Assembly (NCBI GenBank): GCA_026545765.1
Contig: CM048842.1
Coordinates: 24,082,667-24,146,666 of the forward strand
Origin: Plantago major
Lineage: Eukaryota > Streptophyta > Magnoliopsida > Lamiales > Plantaginaceae
Direction: 5' to 3'
Length of the DNA: 64,000 bases
Every line of letters begins with the position of its first letter. Position 1 is the stretch's first letter. Of the stretch, positions 1 through 11,110 are shown in pieces. Position numbers and translations under genes: made by a program. The notes below the pieces were generated by a model that was given only the letters and a program-made list of their open reading frames with translations, did no database searches and had not been told where the DNA came from.

Positions 1-170
1 GGGAGGAGAGAGGTGGTGGTGGTGGTGGTGGAGGAGGTGGTGGTGGAGGATGGTGGTGGATGGTGGTGGTGGAGGAGAAAGGTGGTGGAAGGAGAAAGGT
101 GGTGGTGGGAGGAGGAGGAGAGGAGAAATGGAGGAGAAGTGGTGGAGGAAAGGAGGTGGTGGAGGAGATA
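1..170. repeat. GGT/GGA-rich simple repeat
   Basis: The stretch is almost purely purine plus T, built from GGT, GGA and GAGGA units. A reading frame crosses it but encodes only V, E, W, G and R runs, so it is not a gene. It lies inside or beside the CACTA element that ends at 485; internal simple repeats are common in such elements. Confidence 0.85.
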
Positions 171-485
171 TATGGTTTTTTTTTTTAGGCTTTTAGCGAC
201 GGATAGATCTAGATCTATCCGTCGCTAACGTTTTTTTTTTTATTTTTTTATTTTCCGGCTATAGCGACGGATAGATCTATCCGTCGCTAAAAATAGTGAC
301 GGATAGATCTATCCGTCGCTAAATTTTTTTTTTTAAATCTTGGTCAACGCTCTGTAGCGACGGATAAGTTTTATCCGTCACATCGGGCGCATTGGATAGA
401 ATCCGCCGCCTAATTAGCAACTGTTACATGTGGGCGACGGATAAAATCGTCGCCCTTTCCGTCCAAGCTGGTAATTCTTGTAGTG
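171..485. mobile_element. CACTA (En/Spm-type) DNA transposon, one terminus
   Basis: The segment ends at 475-485 with TTCTTGTAGTG, the complement of the classical CACTACAAGAA terminal repeat. Inside it are subterminal palindromes built on GCGACGGAT: a perfect 34-bp palindrome at 194-227, a perfect 28-bp one at 262-289, a 28-bp one with one mismatch at 294-321, and a decayed copy at 356-383. Dense subterminal motifs bound by the transposase are typical of this superfamily. No transposase frame is present; the rest of the element lies left of the window. The 3-bp target duplication would be AAT at 486-488 and cannot be checked here. Confidence 0.8.
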
Positions 486-2286
486 AATCGGTTAGGGTTC
501 TTGTATTGAGTCCTGCAAGAGATTTATCAAGATCGACTAGTATCAAAATAGATCTTGTAAAATAGATTTATAGATCTTGGTCACATTTAACTCCACCAGA
601 ATAGTTTCGGAGGAATGGTATCGTCCATGGTTTCAAATTCTTCCTTTTCAATCAATTTTCTTACTTTCTTCTACTTCTATTCCGTAAATTACATTCAAAT
701 TCCCTTGTTACTTTTTCAGAAAAATCTATGTGTTTTTTTTTTCAATTTGACTAATCTTACTTTGGGACCCATCGAGGACAGAGTTAGAAACCATCAATCT
801 TTATGACGTTATAAAAAAATTTGTTGATGTAATTTTTTTTTTTCAGAAAAAATATTTTTTTGACAAATCTTACTTTCAAACCCCAGTTGACGGTTCACTT
901 TTTTAACGATTTGACCGCGTTGACTCATTGACTGATGGCGAAAGTTAACGACCATGAAACCCTGAGCAAAGTTTAGGGGGGAAATTGTAACGATCTTTCG
1001 GAACCTCTGGGTTTCAGGGGGGATTTAAAAAACGAGAATCTTACAGGGGGTGAAAGTGTAATTAACCCTTATAATATAGTGTTTGGATAACAATTAAAAT
1101 CAAGAAAATCTTGTTAAAAACACCTAATTTTTTTCATAACTCAAAGTTTTACTCTATAACAAACACTTTCGTGATGTTTATAGTTAAACATGCAGGTCTA
1201 TTCGATAAACGGTCTCAACCCAAAAGTTTAAAGATACATAAAACTAAACGGAAGCCTCTTAATTAGGTACTCTCTTGACAATTATTATAAGAAAGAATAC
1301 AACAAACAATATCGGGTTTATTATGTTCCACTTCATAATCAAGCATATGAGCTAATCGAGGATGGTGAGAACGAGTGCTATCCACATGCATATCATTTTA
1401 TATGTATTCCCATACAGATCAGTACTGGGAAAAAGAAATTTGGTTGGTTTGTTGTAGGCTCATCCTACTCTATGAGCGTGGGGTTCACGCGTCACTGATC
1501 TGCCTAATACTGGGTCTTACTATGTATGGTGCCCTCTCAGAATCCTGGATAAATCTTGACACAATCTCGGCGTTCACTGTTACGATCCGATTTTTGAAAT
1601 TTGAATTTCAAATTACAGATTATAGATATTACATAGTTGTGAAGCAGACATTATCGAAGCATCTAAACCTCACATTTCACCCCAATTCCTTACTCACCGT
1701 GCCTAGTAACTATCACCATGAATGGTGGACAAGTAGAGGTGATGATCATTGTCTCAGTGGGTGGGCAGTCGATCCTCTTTCGCAGCAGTGAAACTCCGGA
1801 TTTCACCACACTTGCACGTCGTGTTTCAGGTGAGGATGCATCATCCCCAACTGCTAATTGGCAGGTCTGTTTCACGAGGGGGGTTCCATGGTGCATAAGT
1901 GTAGAAACCTGTTTGTATTTGGTTTGATTCAACTGTCATAAAGTAAACCTTGGGGGATTCAGTGGGATTAGAACTAGCTAATTGTCTACCCAACCGAAAA
2001 TGGGAACATTGATAATTTGGGGATGAAATACGTATTTTTTTAATCATTATTCCAGGCTCAATCGAGTTTGGCCTGATTATATATATTTGATCTTCTGCAG
2101 ATAAGTTGTCTTATATGGATAGGCGTGAGCACATCTTCGTGTTCGAAATTAACAAGGATCAACTATGAGATCTCACCTTTGAGGCAGATTTCACAGATAT
2201 GATGATGCTATTAGTGTGATGAATACCAAAGTCATCAACGTGCATGCTAAGACCAATACACACAACATGGATCCGGCCTCGCTGAC
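486..2286. other. No recognisable gene; AT-rich intergenic DNA
   Basis: About 1.8 kb between the CACTA end and the first SIRE-derived sequence. The longest frames (plus strand 1375-1791 and 1718-1927) have no domain I can name. The stretch near 960-1070 contains G-rich, promoter-like text but no supported start or exon. The region could be a degraded gene fragment or an old transposon. I see nothing firmer in it. Confidence 0.5.
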
Positions 2287-4037
2287 GTTGTTGCTACTAT
2301 CTGAGTAGCAGCTTGATTGAAGGAGGGCTCATTTATTCTGAGAGGTGGTTGTTCAATTTTTCTTTTGTTTTCTCTTCCTCTTCCTCTCTGAGCACCTTGA
2401 AATACTTCCCCCTTAGTCATTGTTGACTGACTAAGAATCACAAAGGATTCTGAGAGGGAGTCAAAGTTGCCTTGTAGATAGTTGCAAGCAGCAACCAGTT
2501 TCTGAAGATCAGCCTTGAGCTCCTGATTTTATTTGATAAGACCATTGTCCTTATCAGTAAGCTATGCTAGTGGGCCTAGTATGGCATCTGCTTTTCCAGC
2601 AGTGTAACTAGCCTCTTCAAAGGCTTTTACAGCCAAGTTATTGTCATCATTCCTAACCATACCTAGGTCTTTCTGAGCAATGACCAGACTGGTTGTTCTC
2701 TGAGTGATGAGCTTAGTGAATTTCTTCATCTCTGCAGGAACTGATGCAATGTCTTCTTTATTCTAAGAAGACAACTCCTTGTTTAATTTAGCCAGTACTT
2801 GGTATCTGTCCAAGTATTCATTGGAGTTGACATTTGGCAGTTTGTTGAAAATTTCAGGAGCAATCAGCTTCCTTTTCAAATGAGACACCACCAAGTGCAC
2901 ATCTCAGTGTTCTGCCAATTTCTTATCTTCTTCATCATCTGAGTCATCAGCCCAATGATCTTCATCCTCTTGGGCATTTTCATCAACATGTTCTAGCCCA
3001 GCAACCATCTCAGAGATGGGCTTCTTTCCTTTCAGTGAGGAGGGTGGTACATTTTTTGGTAATGCAGCCTTAGCATCATGCTTGTCTTCAGATACCTGCT
3101 CAGTATCTAATTCTTCAGCAATTGCCTGAACAACAAGCTGGAGTTCTTTGATCTCAGCATAAGCTTTCATTTCCTTGATGGTTTGATCTTCAATCGTTTG
3201 GAGCTTTGCTTTAGATTCAGCTATCTTTTCTTCCAATTGAAGATTTAGCTGTTGTTCTTCCTCCAACAATTGTTTGAGTTGAGCAACTCTGGCTTGTGCA
3301 TCCAATATCCTCTGATTGTTGTCCTCAGAGTGCTCAACTACTTGTTCAGTAGTGTCTTTTTGTTGGGGAGATGGATGGGTAGTTTTCTGAGGAGATGGAG
3401 GAGGGGATTTCTGTGATGTCCTCTCAGTGAGATTTTCAGCAGCTGAGGCATTAGTTCCTTGTGCAATCCCTCCTGTCCCCAGTGCAGGGGCATCATCATC
3501 ATCCTTCTTATCATCCTCATCCTTGTGATGGTCAGAAGGAGGTTCTTCATAATCATTCTCATCAGTCTCCTTCTCTTCTTCATCTTCAGAGACCAGATTG
3601 ATCACTTCTGGAATAGTGACCATTTGCCCATTAACTCCCTCTTGCTCAGAGGGTATTAACTGTAGGGTCTGGGGCAAGATAGTCTTGAATGCCATCTGCA
3701 TTCTGGTCTGACCATGTGCTTGGTTAAAAGCTTGAATAAGCTTTTTGGCCACTTCCTTGACAAAGTACTTATGCATCAATGTTCCAAAGGAATATTGTTC
3801 AGTGGGGAACATGGCATTGACATAGTTTTCCAAGTCAAGGGTTCGTGCTCTCCTTATGTGGTGATCAGTCACCTTTATGATCTCAGATAGATCAGAGCAT
3901 CGAAGCTTTTGCCATCTTTTGAAGCATTTTAGGTGCTTTGGCAAAGTGTGTTCCTTGAAGAAAGGAAGCAGGTCCTCTTTCTCATCAACAGGGACCTTAG
4001 TGGCACTTGTTTGAGCCTGAAAGAAAGAGTCCTGAAT
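2287..4037 (-). pseudogene. SIRE-type ORF3, last exon (acidic and coiled-coil part), copy M0
   Basis: A frame of about 375 codons (2904-4037) starts just after a splice-acceptor-like pyrimidine tract and AG. It encodes, in order, a basic/hydrophobic region, an Asp/Glu-rich block with long D and E runs, a P/S/Q-rich linker, a long heptad-like coiled coil and a second acidic end. After a stop at 2904 homology to the other ORF3 copies continues to about 2287, through a stop after a conserved LNKEL-like segment and an MTKGE-type motif followed by an R/G-rich stretch. The C-terminal module of the other two copies (42835-43380 and 52026-52560) is missing, so the copy is cut at its 3' end. I know no biochemical function for it. 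SIRE elements are known to carry an extra, env-like frame after pol; whether this is that protein is inference. Confidence 0.7.
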
Positions 4038-4049
4038 TAGTTTCAACAG

Positions 4050-4849
4050 GCTCAGATGACTTGACTACTGAGGTTCCAGGTGCCTCAGATATCTGGATAT
4101 GATGAGGAGACTGGGAAGTTTGATCCTCAGTGATCTTTCTTTCTGCTTGAACCTGAGATTAAAAACATAACACTTAGAAAATTTGAGCAAGAAAACTACA
4201 TTAGACAATTTCAGATATCTGATAGGTCAATTACCTCCACAGTAGGAGGCTCAGATACTTGTCTCTCAGAGACTTGTGCAGTCTCTGGAAGTTTTTCTTG
4301 TGATGAAGGCTTTGATGCCTCATCAATTTTCATTAGTTGCGGGGATTGAGTGGGCAATTTCCCAGCAACTTCTACTTCTTTTTGAACATGTAAGTAGAAA
4401 GTGTTAGTTTGAGAAAAATGATCAGAGATTTGTCTTTGAAGATTATAAGTATCTGAATGAAATACCTTCTCTGCAAAAGGTTCAGATACTTGTTTCTCAG
4501 AGACCTTGGAAGTCTCTGGATTCTTCTCTGAAGAGATAGACTTTTCAGTCTCTCCATTTTTCTTCTCAGTTGGAGCCTATTAGAAACAAACACTTAAGAG
4601 TATTAGTCAAGTATATAAAGCACATATCTGAGATGTTATATATTAAGGAACTATCTTCTACCTGTTAGACAGGCTCCTGTTCCTTAACTGGTGAGGTTAT
4701 GGAAGCCTCCTTGTCAGATTCTGAGGCAAGCTTTGCAGCTTCCCCTTGATGTTGTGTTTCTAATTTAGCCTGTAACAAAGAAATTATATTAAATAACAAG
4801 ATTAATAAACACAAAATATCACAAGTAGTGAGTTAAACCATTCAGCTAC
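4050..4849 (-). pseudogene. SIRE-type ORF3, chain of small exons and introns, copy M0
   Basis: Read on the minus strand, exons of about 100-150 nt alternate with introns of 80-85 nt. Introns with GT...AG ends: 4849-4770, 4661-4577 and 4234-4153. A fourth, 4465-4382, has a good GT donor, but the acceptor dinucleotide at 4383-4382 is AA where AG would restore the frame. All four join exons in phase 0. The exons encode similar E/S/Q/T-rich segments with recurring VSE-QVSEP-like text, suggesting exon duplication. The exon at 4769-4662 ends in TAA-CAG, a probable nonsense change. The intron before the last exon seems mostly deleted: only a pyrimidine tract and AG remain near 4053-4038. Splicing is inferred from sequence alone. 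Confidence 0.65.
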
Positions 4850-6558
4850 CTGAGCAGTGTCAGGCTGATTGGTCTCTGGAACTTGTGACCCTTCTATGCT
4901 TTGGTCTTGTTGTTCCATTATAGCATCTTTGTTTGAAGTTTCAGGTACTTCAGACCTTTCCTGAGTGTGCAACTCAGTTGCCTCCCTTGGTTGATCATTC
5001 TGAGCAGATGCCTCAGTTTGATCTCTCTCATTGAGTTGGGGAACCTGCTCTTTTATAGAATTTTCTTCAGCAAGGAAAGATGCTGGTATCTCATGCTGTA
5101 ACTCAAGTATCGTCTCAACAGCATCCACTATTGGCTGTTGTAGTTGGTGTGGTGATTCTGATCTGGATGAAGAAGGTGATGTTGTATGAGGCCTATCCAG
5201 ATCTGGTTGAGACAGACTTTTAAGTGTTGAGGCAATGGCAGTATCCTCCAACACTAAGTTTCCACTCACTAGAGCATCTTCAATATGCTTAAGTGTTACT
5301 TGCTCTGATGGTGTGTTTTGTCCAGTAACTTTGGACACAATTGCTTCTTCAGCAACCTTTGGTGTGGGTGATTTTTCAGCAACCTCTACACTTATTGCTC
5401 TTTCAGCAACCTTTGAACTAGTTGCTTTCTCAGCAACCTTTGATTTAGTTGCTCTTTCAGCAACCTTAGGGATTATTGCTTCCCCTCATCTTCAGATTCC
5501 TCATTGAAATATGGGACTGAATTATCAACAATCCCTGCTGCTTCTGCAGAGAGTGTTTGAAGTTTCTCACTGCTTTTATCAGCATTGATAAGTTTATCAG
5601 CAAGGCACTTAGCAGCATTGATGAGTTCATTAGCAGTGGGGTCATATATCTGAGAGTCGACATCCACAATGGGTATGCCTTCTGATTTGCTAGAAGACTT
5701 CTTTCGTGAAGTTCTGGGCTTTTTGGTCACAACGGAACCCTCAGATACCTCATCAGTCTTTCATTTCTTGGAACCTTTCTGAGATGCAGTAACCTTTTTC
5801 ATCATGTTTGTATACTCATATTTGTAGAGCAGGTTACTATTGGCTATGTTAGCCTTCTCTCTGAGCTCAATGCCAAGCTTCTCCAGTAAGAAGCATATCT
5901 TTAGTCCAAAGCTTACTGTGGCTTTTGGCTCAGCAAGGCCTTTAACGATTTTAGGCTCAAAGCCTTGAATCTTCTTCACAAATTTCATAAAGGCGTACTT
6001 CCCCCAATTGAAAGGGTTTTTCAGCCTTTTGTTCTGTTGATTTAACAAAAACATCATCATCCAGCGTTCTTGGCTTATCTGATCGGCACTTCCTTGTAGA
6101 ACATCAAAGCATCTGTGAAGAATGCATGCCAACACATCCCAGTGAACCAACAGATGTCTGGTTCTGATGTCAGCAAGTTTGAAGTCGATGGGTGTATCTG
6201 ATTTTTCAAGATCACACACATCACTGTATGGTTGCTTCACACCTTCAAGGAGATCATCATCCTTGGTGTTTATTTCAAAATCATTTCCAAGATTTTGAAG
6301 TTCAAACAACTCACAGAAAGTTGATAAGTTCAAAAGGATGTCCTTTCCGTGAACTTTTGATTTTATAGACACTATTTCAGTGCCTTCAGCAACACAAGAA
6401 ATAATCCTGGAATTGTTGTAAAATTCCAACACATCCAGTGAAGAAACTCCACTGGGAATAGCAGATAGGAAACCCTTGATTTGTGCCTTTTCAAGCATAT
6501 CAAGTACCAACTTTCTGTCAGCGAAGTCTTTTAAAACTTTTGTCGATAAAACAGTTTC
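4850..6558 (-). pseudogene. SIRE-type ORF3, first exon with plant-transposon-protein-like domain, copy M0
   Basis: One frame is open from 6558 to a TGA at 5763-5761, continues in the same frame to a TAA at 5473, then resumes in another frame to the splice donor at 4849. The first 260 residues contain an EFYNN motif, a leucine-rich stretch and a HLLVHW...LACILHRC...NPFNWGKYAF-type segment. This resembles the 'putative plant transposon protein' domain found in extra frames of plant LTR elements (from memory). A basic, nuclear-localisation-like stretch follows (KKPRTSRKK), then about five 10-residue repeats with a VAE core (5343-5470), then a Q/E/S-rich tail. The true start codon is lost, because at about 6518 the frame runs straight into LTR sequence. 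Confidence 0.7.
5343..5470 (-). repeat. Five tandem copies of a 10-residue repeat inside ORF3
   Basis: On the plus strand the text TTTCAGCAACCTT recurs about every 30 nt. On the minus strand it codes for repeats of the form KVAE-(R/K)-A-x3. Spacing in multiples of three shows the array grew while coding. A 1-nt loss in a G run just before it (about 5475) puts it out of frame with the upstream exon. Confidence 0.75.
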
Positions 6559-8104
6559 TCAGATATGTGTGAAGATATCTGATACTTATAATCAGAGAGC
6601 GGAAGACTTTTCTATGATAAGTGCACGTGCTCAGCAAGATATAATGTGTTTAAATACTTAGCAGGGTAAAGAGAACGATAAGTAAATTGCTGTAAATAAA
6701 TAACACGTCTTTTTATAGTGGTATTCGAAGGTGGCGTAATCCTTCAACTAATCCACTTTGGCCTTTCTCAGACCTAGAATCCACTAAGACAGATAATTGA
6801 GTTCACCTTACAAATATCTTCTCTCGATTCCTAAATACACTAGGTTCCCACCCAGGTGTTCCCCCTGAGTTATTCCCCGGCTCCCAGCCAAGTACTTCCT
6901 ATACTCAGAAACCTTTGAGCTGTTCCTTAGTTTCCCAAACTAAGTACTTCCTATGCTCAGTAACCTTGGAGTTATTCCTTAGTTTCCCAAACTAAGTACT
7001 TCCTGTACTCCACGCCGTGTATGGTGTTGGTTAAGAAGAGTTTGTCAGATTGGGAGATTAATAACTTCTACAGTTATGTAATACTACCTTCTTGAACAAG
7101 AGTTACTTAACACACATCACAATGTGTGGTGATATGTTCTTTACTGACCTAAGTCTATGGTAAATGTTCTAGAGAATGAATCTCAGATACTTGATCTTTT
7201 GATTCATCTCCTTCACAGATAGCAATGCTTGTTAAGGATCAGGACACTTAGAACTTTCGTGCTACTTAGAATTCAAGAGCTTAGTTGCAACTGTAAGCTA
7301 GTAAGTAGGCAGAAGGCTTGTATGCTTGAGAGAAGGATACCACTAGTTGTATTATCAGAGAAGCTTGGTATTTTCAGTGAGTTCATTCTGTATTTCAAGC
7401 ATTCTAAGTGTTGATATTTATAGTTGAAAATCATGCCGTTTGAATAGTATCCTTAGGCTCAATGAAATTCAAACTACTAATATATGTAAATAGTACTGCA
7501 GAAGACGTTGTCTCTTTTCAGAGATTTCCTCTTTTGTTCAGATGTTTCTGTCTGCGCATTAAATGCATTGTACTATTTTTGTCCTGCAGTGCCAACGAAA
7601 CTATGCACGCTTTCTTAAGCATTACATGTCCTTTTCAAGAAACTCTCACATCTCTAGATACTTTATTAAAACATTGTTTCCAGGAATAAAGTTTTGTCCA
7701 AAGTATCTGAGTGTAGGTATCTGTGGGCACTTTTCCTCATTCAGAAACCTTGTGTTCTCAGATATATTTTGTGAAACCTGTTTATTGAAAAACACTTGTT
7801 TCTTCAAGATATCTGAACATAGGTATCTGATGAAACCAATTTCCTTCGTCTTCCGCAAACTCGTGTAGTCTTCAAATCCTCAAATTTGTTGAACTCTTCT
7901 GCCGGATGCCTTCTTCTTGGTCTTCTTCAAAGATATAAAAATTACATTCAGAGACCTAACATCCTATACAAGATTTGCTAGACTAACATACTCAGTGACT
8001 TTCCTGTTTTACAGTGTTCAATTGAACTAAGAGTACTAAGCACCTTTCTGAGCTAAGATAAGTCATTAGGTTGCTGATGAAAATCTAAACAGATATTCCT
8101 AACA
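6518..8104 (-). mobile_element. SIRE-type LTR (copy M0), truncated at its 3' end
   Basis: The sequence matches the LTRs at 33974-42461 and 50197-51661. The minus-strand orientation is set by the minus-strand TATA box (7415-7422), by the polypurine tract next to the 8104 side in the other copies, and by the C-run near the missing end, a hallmark of SIRE/Maximus LTR 3' ends. Here the last 50 or so bases, including the C-run and the ACCAACA end, are gone and ORF3 begins directly. Next to the intact TGTTAGG end only a stub of the polypurine tract (8105-8112) remains before the plus-strand gag, so this is a rearrangement junction. Confidence 0.75.
7415..7422 (-). promoter_or_regulatory. TATA box of the M0 LTR
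   Basis: TATAAATA on the minus strand, conserved in position in the M1 (34830-34837) and M2 (51074-51081) LTRs. It supports transcription of these LTRs toward lower coordinates. Confidence 0.6.
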
Positions 8105-8882
8105 CATTTCCCAAGAAGCAAAGCCCATGCATCTTTGGACTTCTGAAGATTCCAAAAGAGACATGCTAGATGGTCAATCAAGGAACATCATCATACGTTC
8201 TACTCCAGATCACATACAGTGCAAACTGTGGGGTGCTAAAACGGCGAAAGATGCCTGGTCACTTATTGAAAAAATCTGTGCCGGCACTGAGAAAACCAAG
8301 GAAAAGAAGTTCGAAGTTTTGAAGTTAAAATTCCATAACTTCAAATAAGGTCCTACTAAGACACTTGAGGAACTGGATATTAGGTTTACAACTCTGATGA
8401 GTGATATGGCTGCACTTGGTAAAAGTGATAGATACTCTAACTCTGAAAAGGTTAAGACTATTGTGAGAAGCTTGAATCAAAACTGGGAACAGACTTAGTA
8501 TTTCTACTTCAACCAAGGAATGCCTAACATCACACCAGTGGAGTTTTTTTCTCACACTTGGCAACTGTCAACTATGAGACAAAGCAAAGAGGACATATGA
8601 CTGCTGAAATATCGCAAAATGTTGCTCTCATAACTCAAGGTACTTCTGAAAAGAAGGAAACCAAAGAGGTAACTGAGGAAAATGCTCTTGATGTAATGTA
8701 CATGTGAAAATACGTCAGTCAGGAGATTGAAAGAAGAAGGACCAAAGAGAAGCTGAAAAAGTATCTAGGTCCCAATTATCACCATTACAAGAACATTCAA
8801 ATGAATAGCTCACTGAACAAGCCTGCTCAACAATCATCAAGTACTGAGGGAGCATAAATTGGAAATGACATCTGCTTCTACT
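8105..8882 (+). pseudogene. gag: Ty1/copia (SIRE-type) gag, N-terminal part, broken
   Basis: The translation beginning near 8127 contains the copia gag (UBN2-type) core: a TAKDAWSLIEKI-like motif followed by a KFEVLKLKFHNFK-like helix and a TLEELDIRFTTLM segment. Gag would package element RNA in cytoplasmic particles. Stops at 8346-8348, 8497-8499 and elsewhere, plus frame changes, break it. The first 60-80 residues usual for the family are missing because the frame starts at the M0 junction. The 3' end, 8869-8882, is the first half of a zinc knuckle whose second half lies at 14254 beyond element A. Confidence 0.8.
8878..8882. repeat. Target site duplication of element A, left copy
   Basis: CTACT directly precedes the TGATGAG start of the 5' LTR. 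The right copy is CTTCT at 14249-14253, with one difference. Removing one copy and the element rejoins a CCHC zinc knuckle with the spacing C-X2-C-X4-H-X4-C, which confirms the boundaries. Confidence 0.85.
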
Positions 8883-10310
8883 TGATGAGACAATATTCTA
8901 ACGTCTCATTTGGTCCTTTTTAATCGTCTTTTGTTAGTCTTTGACCTTAGGTTTATATTATTTTAGTGCGTTGTTATGTTTGGTTTCTTGTTTGTGTTTT
9001 GTAGGATTTTTGTGTCCCGAATGTGAAAATCGGAGTGAAAACTTTGGTTCTATATCTTTGAATGTAGAGTAACTGGGCGAAAACGGAAGTGGATTCGGAG
9101 TTCGGACGAAGATTTGAGAGCCGTTTTAGCGAAGCTTGCAAAAGTGAAGTTTTACGGAGCAGTCTAGCCATTTGGGCACTAACTCTCTCATATGATGTCC
9201 GATTGACCTGATCTCGGTGGCCACGGAAATATAATTCAAAGGGCTACAACTTTCGTTTTGGACGCATGGCCAAATTCTGTCTCCAGAAAATGTTACAGAG
9301 GTTTTAAGCTCGCTGCGGCGAATGATGTTCTCGCAGCGGCGAGATTTTGCGAGAGCAATTTGGGGACCTAAACAGTGTCTCGCCGCGGCGAGCTATTTTC
9401 TTCGCCGCGGCGAGATTTCGCGATGGGCGATTTCTGGCCGAATTCTGGACGGATTTTCTTCGTTTTCTCCTCCTATAAATAGATTTCTTTCATCATAACT
9501 TCAAAGATAACTTATTCTAAACCCTATTTTGGGACCGAAGAACACTAGTTTATCATTGATTGATCTTTGGAGCTTGGATTTCATCTTGTAAGAATCATCG
9601 ACATCGAATTCTTGGTAATTTATTGATAACTCTCTATCGCTTATCTACAATTCTTTGTTTTCTTCTATTTATCGAATTGTATGATCTTGCATGCGATTAT
9701 CACCATATTTATGCTCTGCGTATTCAATACCATGCCTTCTTTCGTCTTCGATTCCATCATGAGTAGTTAAACCTCTCTGGAACTTGGTAGTTATGTGATG
9801 GTTATGCAGGTTCGAATATAGGGTTTATATTCGTTCATATAGGTTCGTCTAGTTTTAAATCTTCGTAAAACCTTCAATTCAATAGGCTAGTTTTAAACCT
9901 TCAAAGTTGTTTTGGTTAAGGATCGTGGCATGACAACCCACGATTACTCTAGTTTTAAATATTCAAATTACAATCGGTTGAATTGAATTGATTGCTTTCT
10001 GTACGTCGACCGTGTGACAAATATGAACGATTACCTAGTATTGAATTAGCATAACCGGATCATCGCTACCGTGTTCGCTCTTCTTTCCATTGATTTTCAC
10101 CAACTAGTTTTCTTCTGTTTCCTGTGTTAGGTTTAGTTTAGGTAAAAATTCAAATTTCCAAATCTTGTTTTCTGCAAACATCTCTGTATTTGCTCTGCAT
10201 CACTATAGTGGCTTAGTTAGCTCCTTAGCGAACGATCCTGTGGTTTAGCTTTGTCTGTCTATAACAACTGCTTACTACTTGGTTTTCTAAGTAATAATTT
10301 GAGCACATCA
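8883..10310 (+). repeat. 5' LTR of element A
   Basis: 1428 bp, TG...CA. It contains a cluster of GC palindromes at 9308-9413 followed by a TATA box at 9473-9480. The 3' LTR (1411 bp) is very similar except in that cluster. Confidence 0.88.
9308..9413. promoter_or_regulatory. GC-palindrome cluster upstream of the TATA box, element A 5' LTR
   Basis: Four copies of a CTCGCCGCGGCGAG-type palindrome (9308, 9330, 9379 and 9402, two of them perfect or nearly so) lie 60-165 bp upstream of CTATAAATA at 9473. The last two form a closely spaced pair as in element C. The position fits an enhancer or transcription-factor site array; no factor is identified. Confidence 0.55.
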
Positions 10311-10314
10311 AATT

Positions 10315-10332
10315 TGACGCCGCTACCGGGGA
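10315..10332 (+). promoter_or_regulatory. Primer binding site, tRNA-Asp type, element A
   Basis: Four bases after the 5' LTR. It matches the complement of the plant tRNA-Asp 3' end at 15 of 18 positions. This primer class is typical of Tat/Athila-type Ty3/gypsy elements. Confidence 0.7.
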
Positions 10333-10539
10333 GTTAACTCCCTCTGTATTGTTTAGGAGTTTTTACGTTTTTGTTTGTTCGTTTGTTTATTTTTCTGGTT
10401 TAGATTAGTTTCTGTTATTTTTGTGGATCCGCTCTTTGGTTTTGTTTTTCTATGTGGAGATACTAATAATTCAGCAAGGGCTCAAAGATGGCTATGACGT
10501 TTGGAGATTACTATTGTTCGTATGTGATGCCTAAAAAAC

Positions 10540-11110
10540 CATTATAAAGATGGATGTCGATGCCAGGAATTATTGGGCGAACACTGCTTACTACTCCATT
10601 CTTACGAAGTTCAATGGATATGGTGATGTTCGAAAATTCTAAGAGGCATTCGAGGATGGTTCAAAACTGGAGCGAAAGAAAATAATATGAAATCTTCCAT
10701 TCCGCATGAGAATGAAGAGGGGATTTGGCTTTCAGAAGAGCAGCTTTGCATGAGGATGTTTGATGGAGCCTTGGAAGGGTCTGCTAGAAATTGGCTTACG
10801 TCGGCATCTGATGGATCGATTGACTCTTGGAGTGAGGTAGCTAATTCTTTTGTAGAGAGGTATTCTCCTGGTACTGGGACACAGTCTCTCCACCTGAGGT
10901 CTCTACTGAATCTGAAGCACCCGAGAAGTGTTCTGATCATGAGCTAGTTGTGGAGCTTGACTTGTCTTGCTCTACGACGACACCTGAATTAGACTCTTCC
11001 ACTCTTGCGGTCGACGAAGGAGGTATGGAGGAAGTATCTGATGATGATATTTTTAGAGGATGCTCTTTCATTCCCTTCATTAGTCATTACATCTGCCGCC
11101 ATCCAGGCTC
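10540..11110 (+). pseudogene. gag: Ty3/gypsy gag fragment in element A
   Basis: The frame at 10687-10947 encodes a Retrotrans_gag-like core (FDGALEGSARNWL followed by SWSEVANSFVERYSP), the part in which a gypsy gag normally reads A-x-x-W-L and F-x-x-x-F/Y-F/S-P. An upstream part is visible from 10549 in a different frame, and an acidic tail continues to about 11110 in a third frame. There is no zinc knuckle or pol. The piece is about a quarter of a normal gag and cannot make a working capsid protein; it may remain only for RNA packaging signals. Confidence 0.65.

Noticed and set aside
13-228. Reading frame of 71 codons on the plus strand
   Set aside because: Built from GGT/GGA simple repeat; low-complexity V/E/W/G/R text and no start context.
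1375-1791. 138-codon plus-strand frame as a host gene
   Set aside because: No recognisable domain, hydrophobic and cysteine text without pattern, no splice or promoter support. Kept only as an unassigned stretch.
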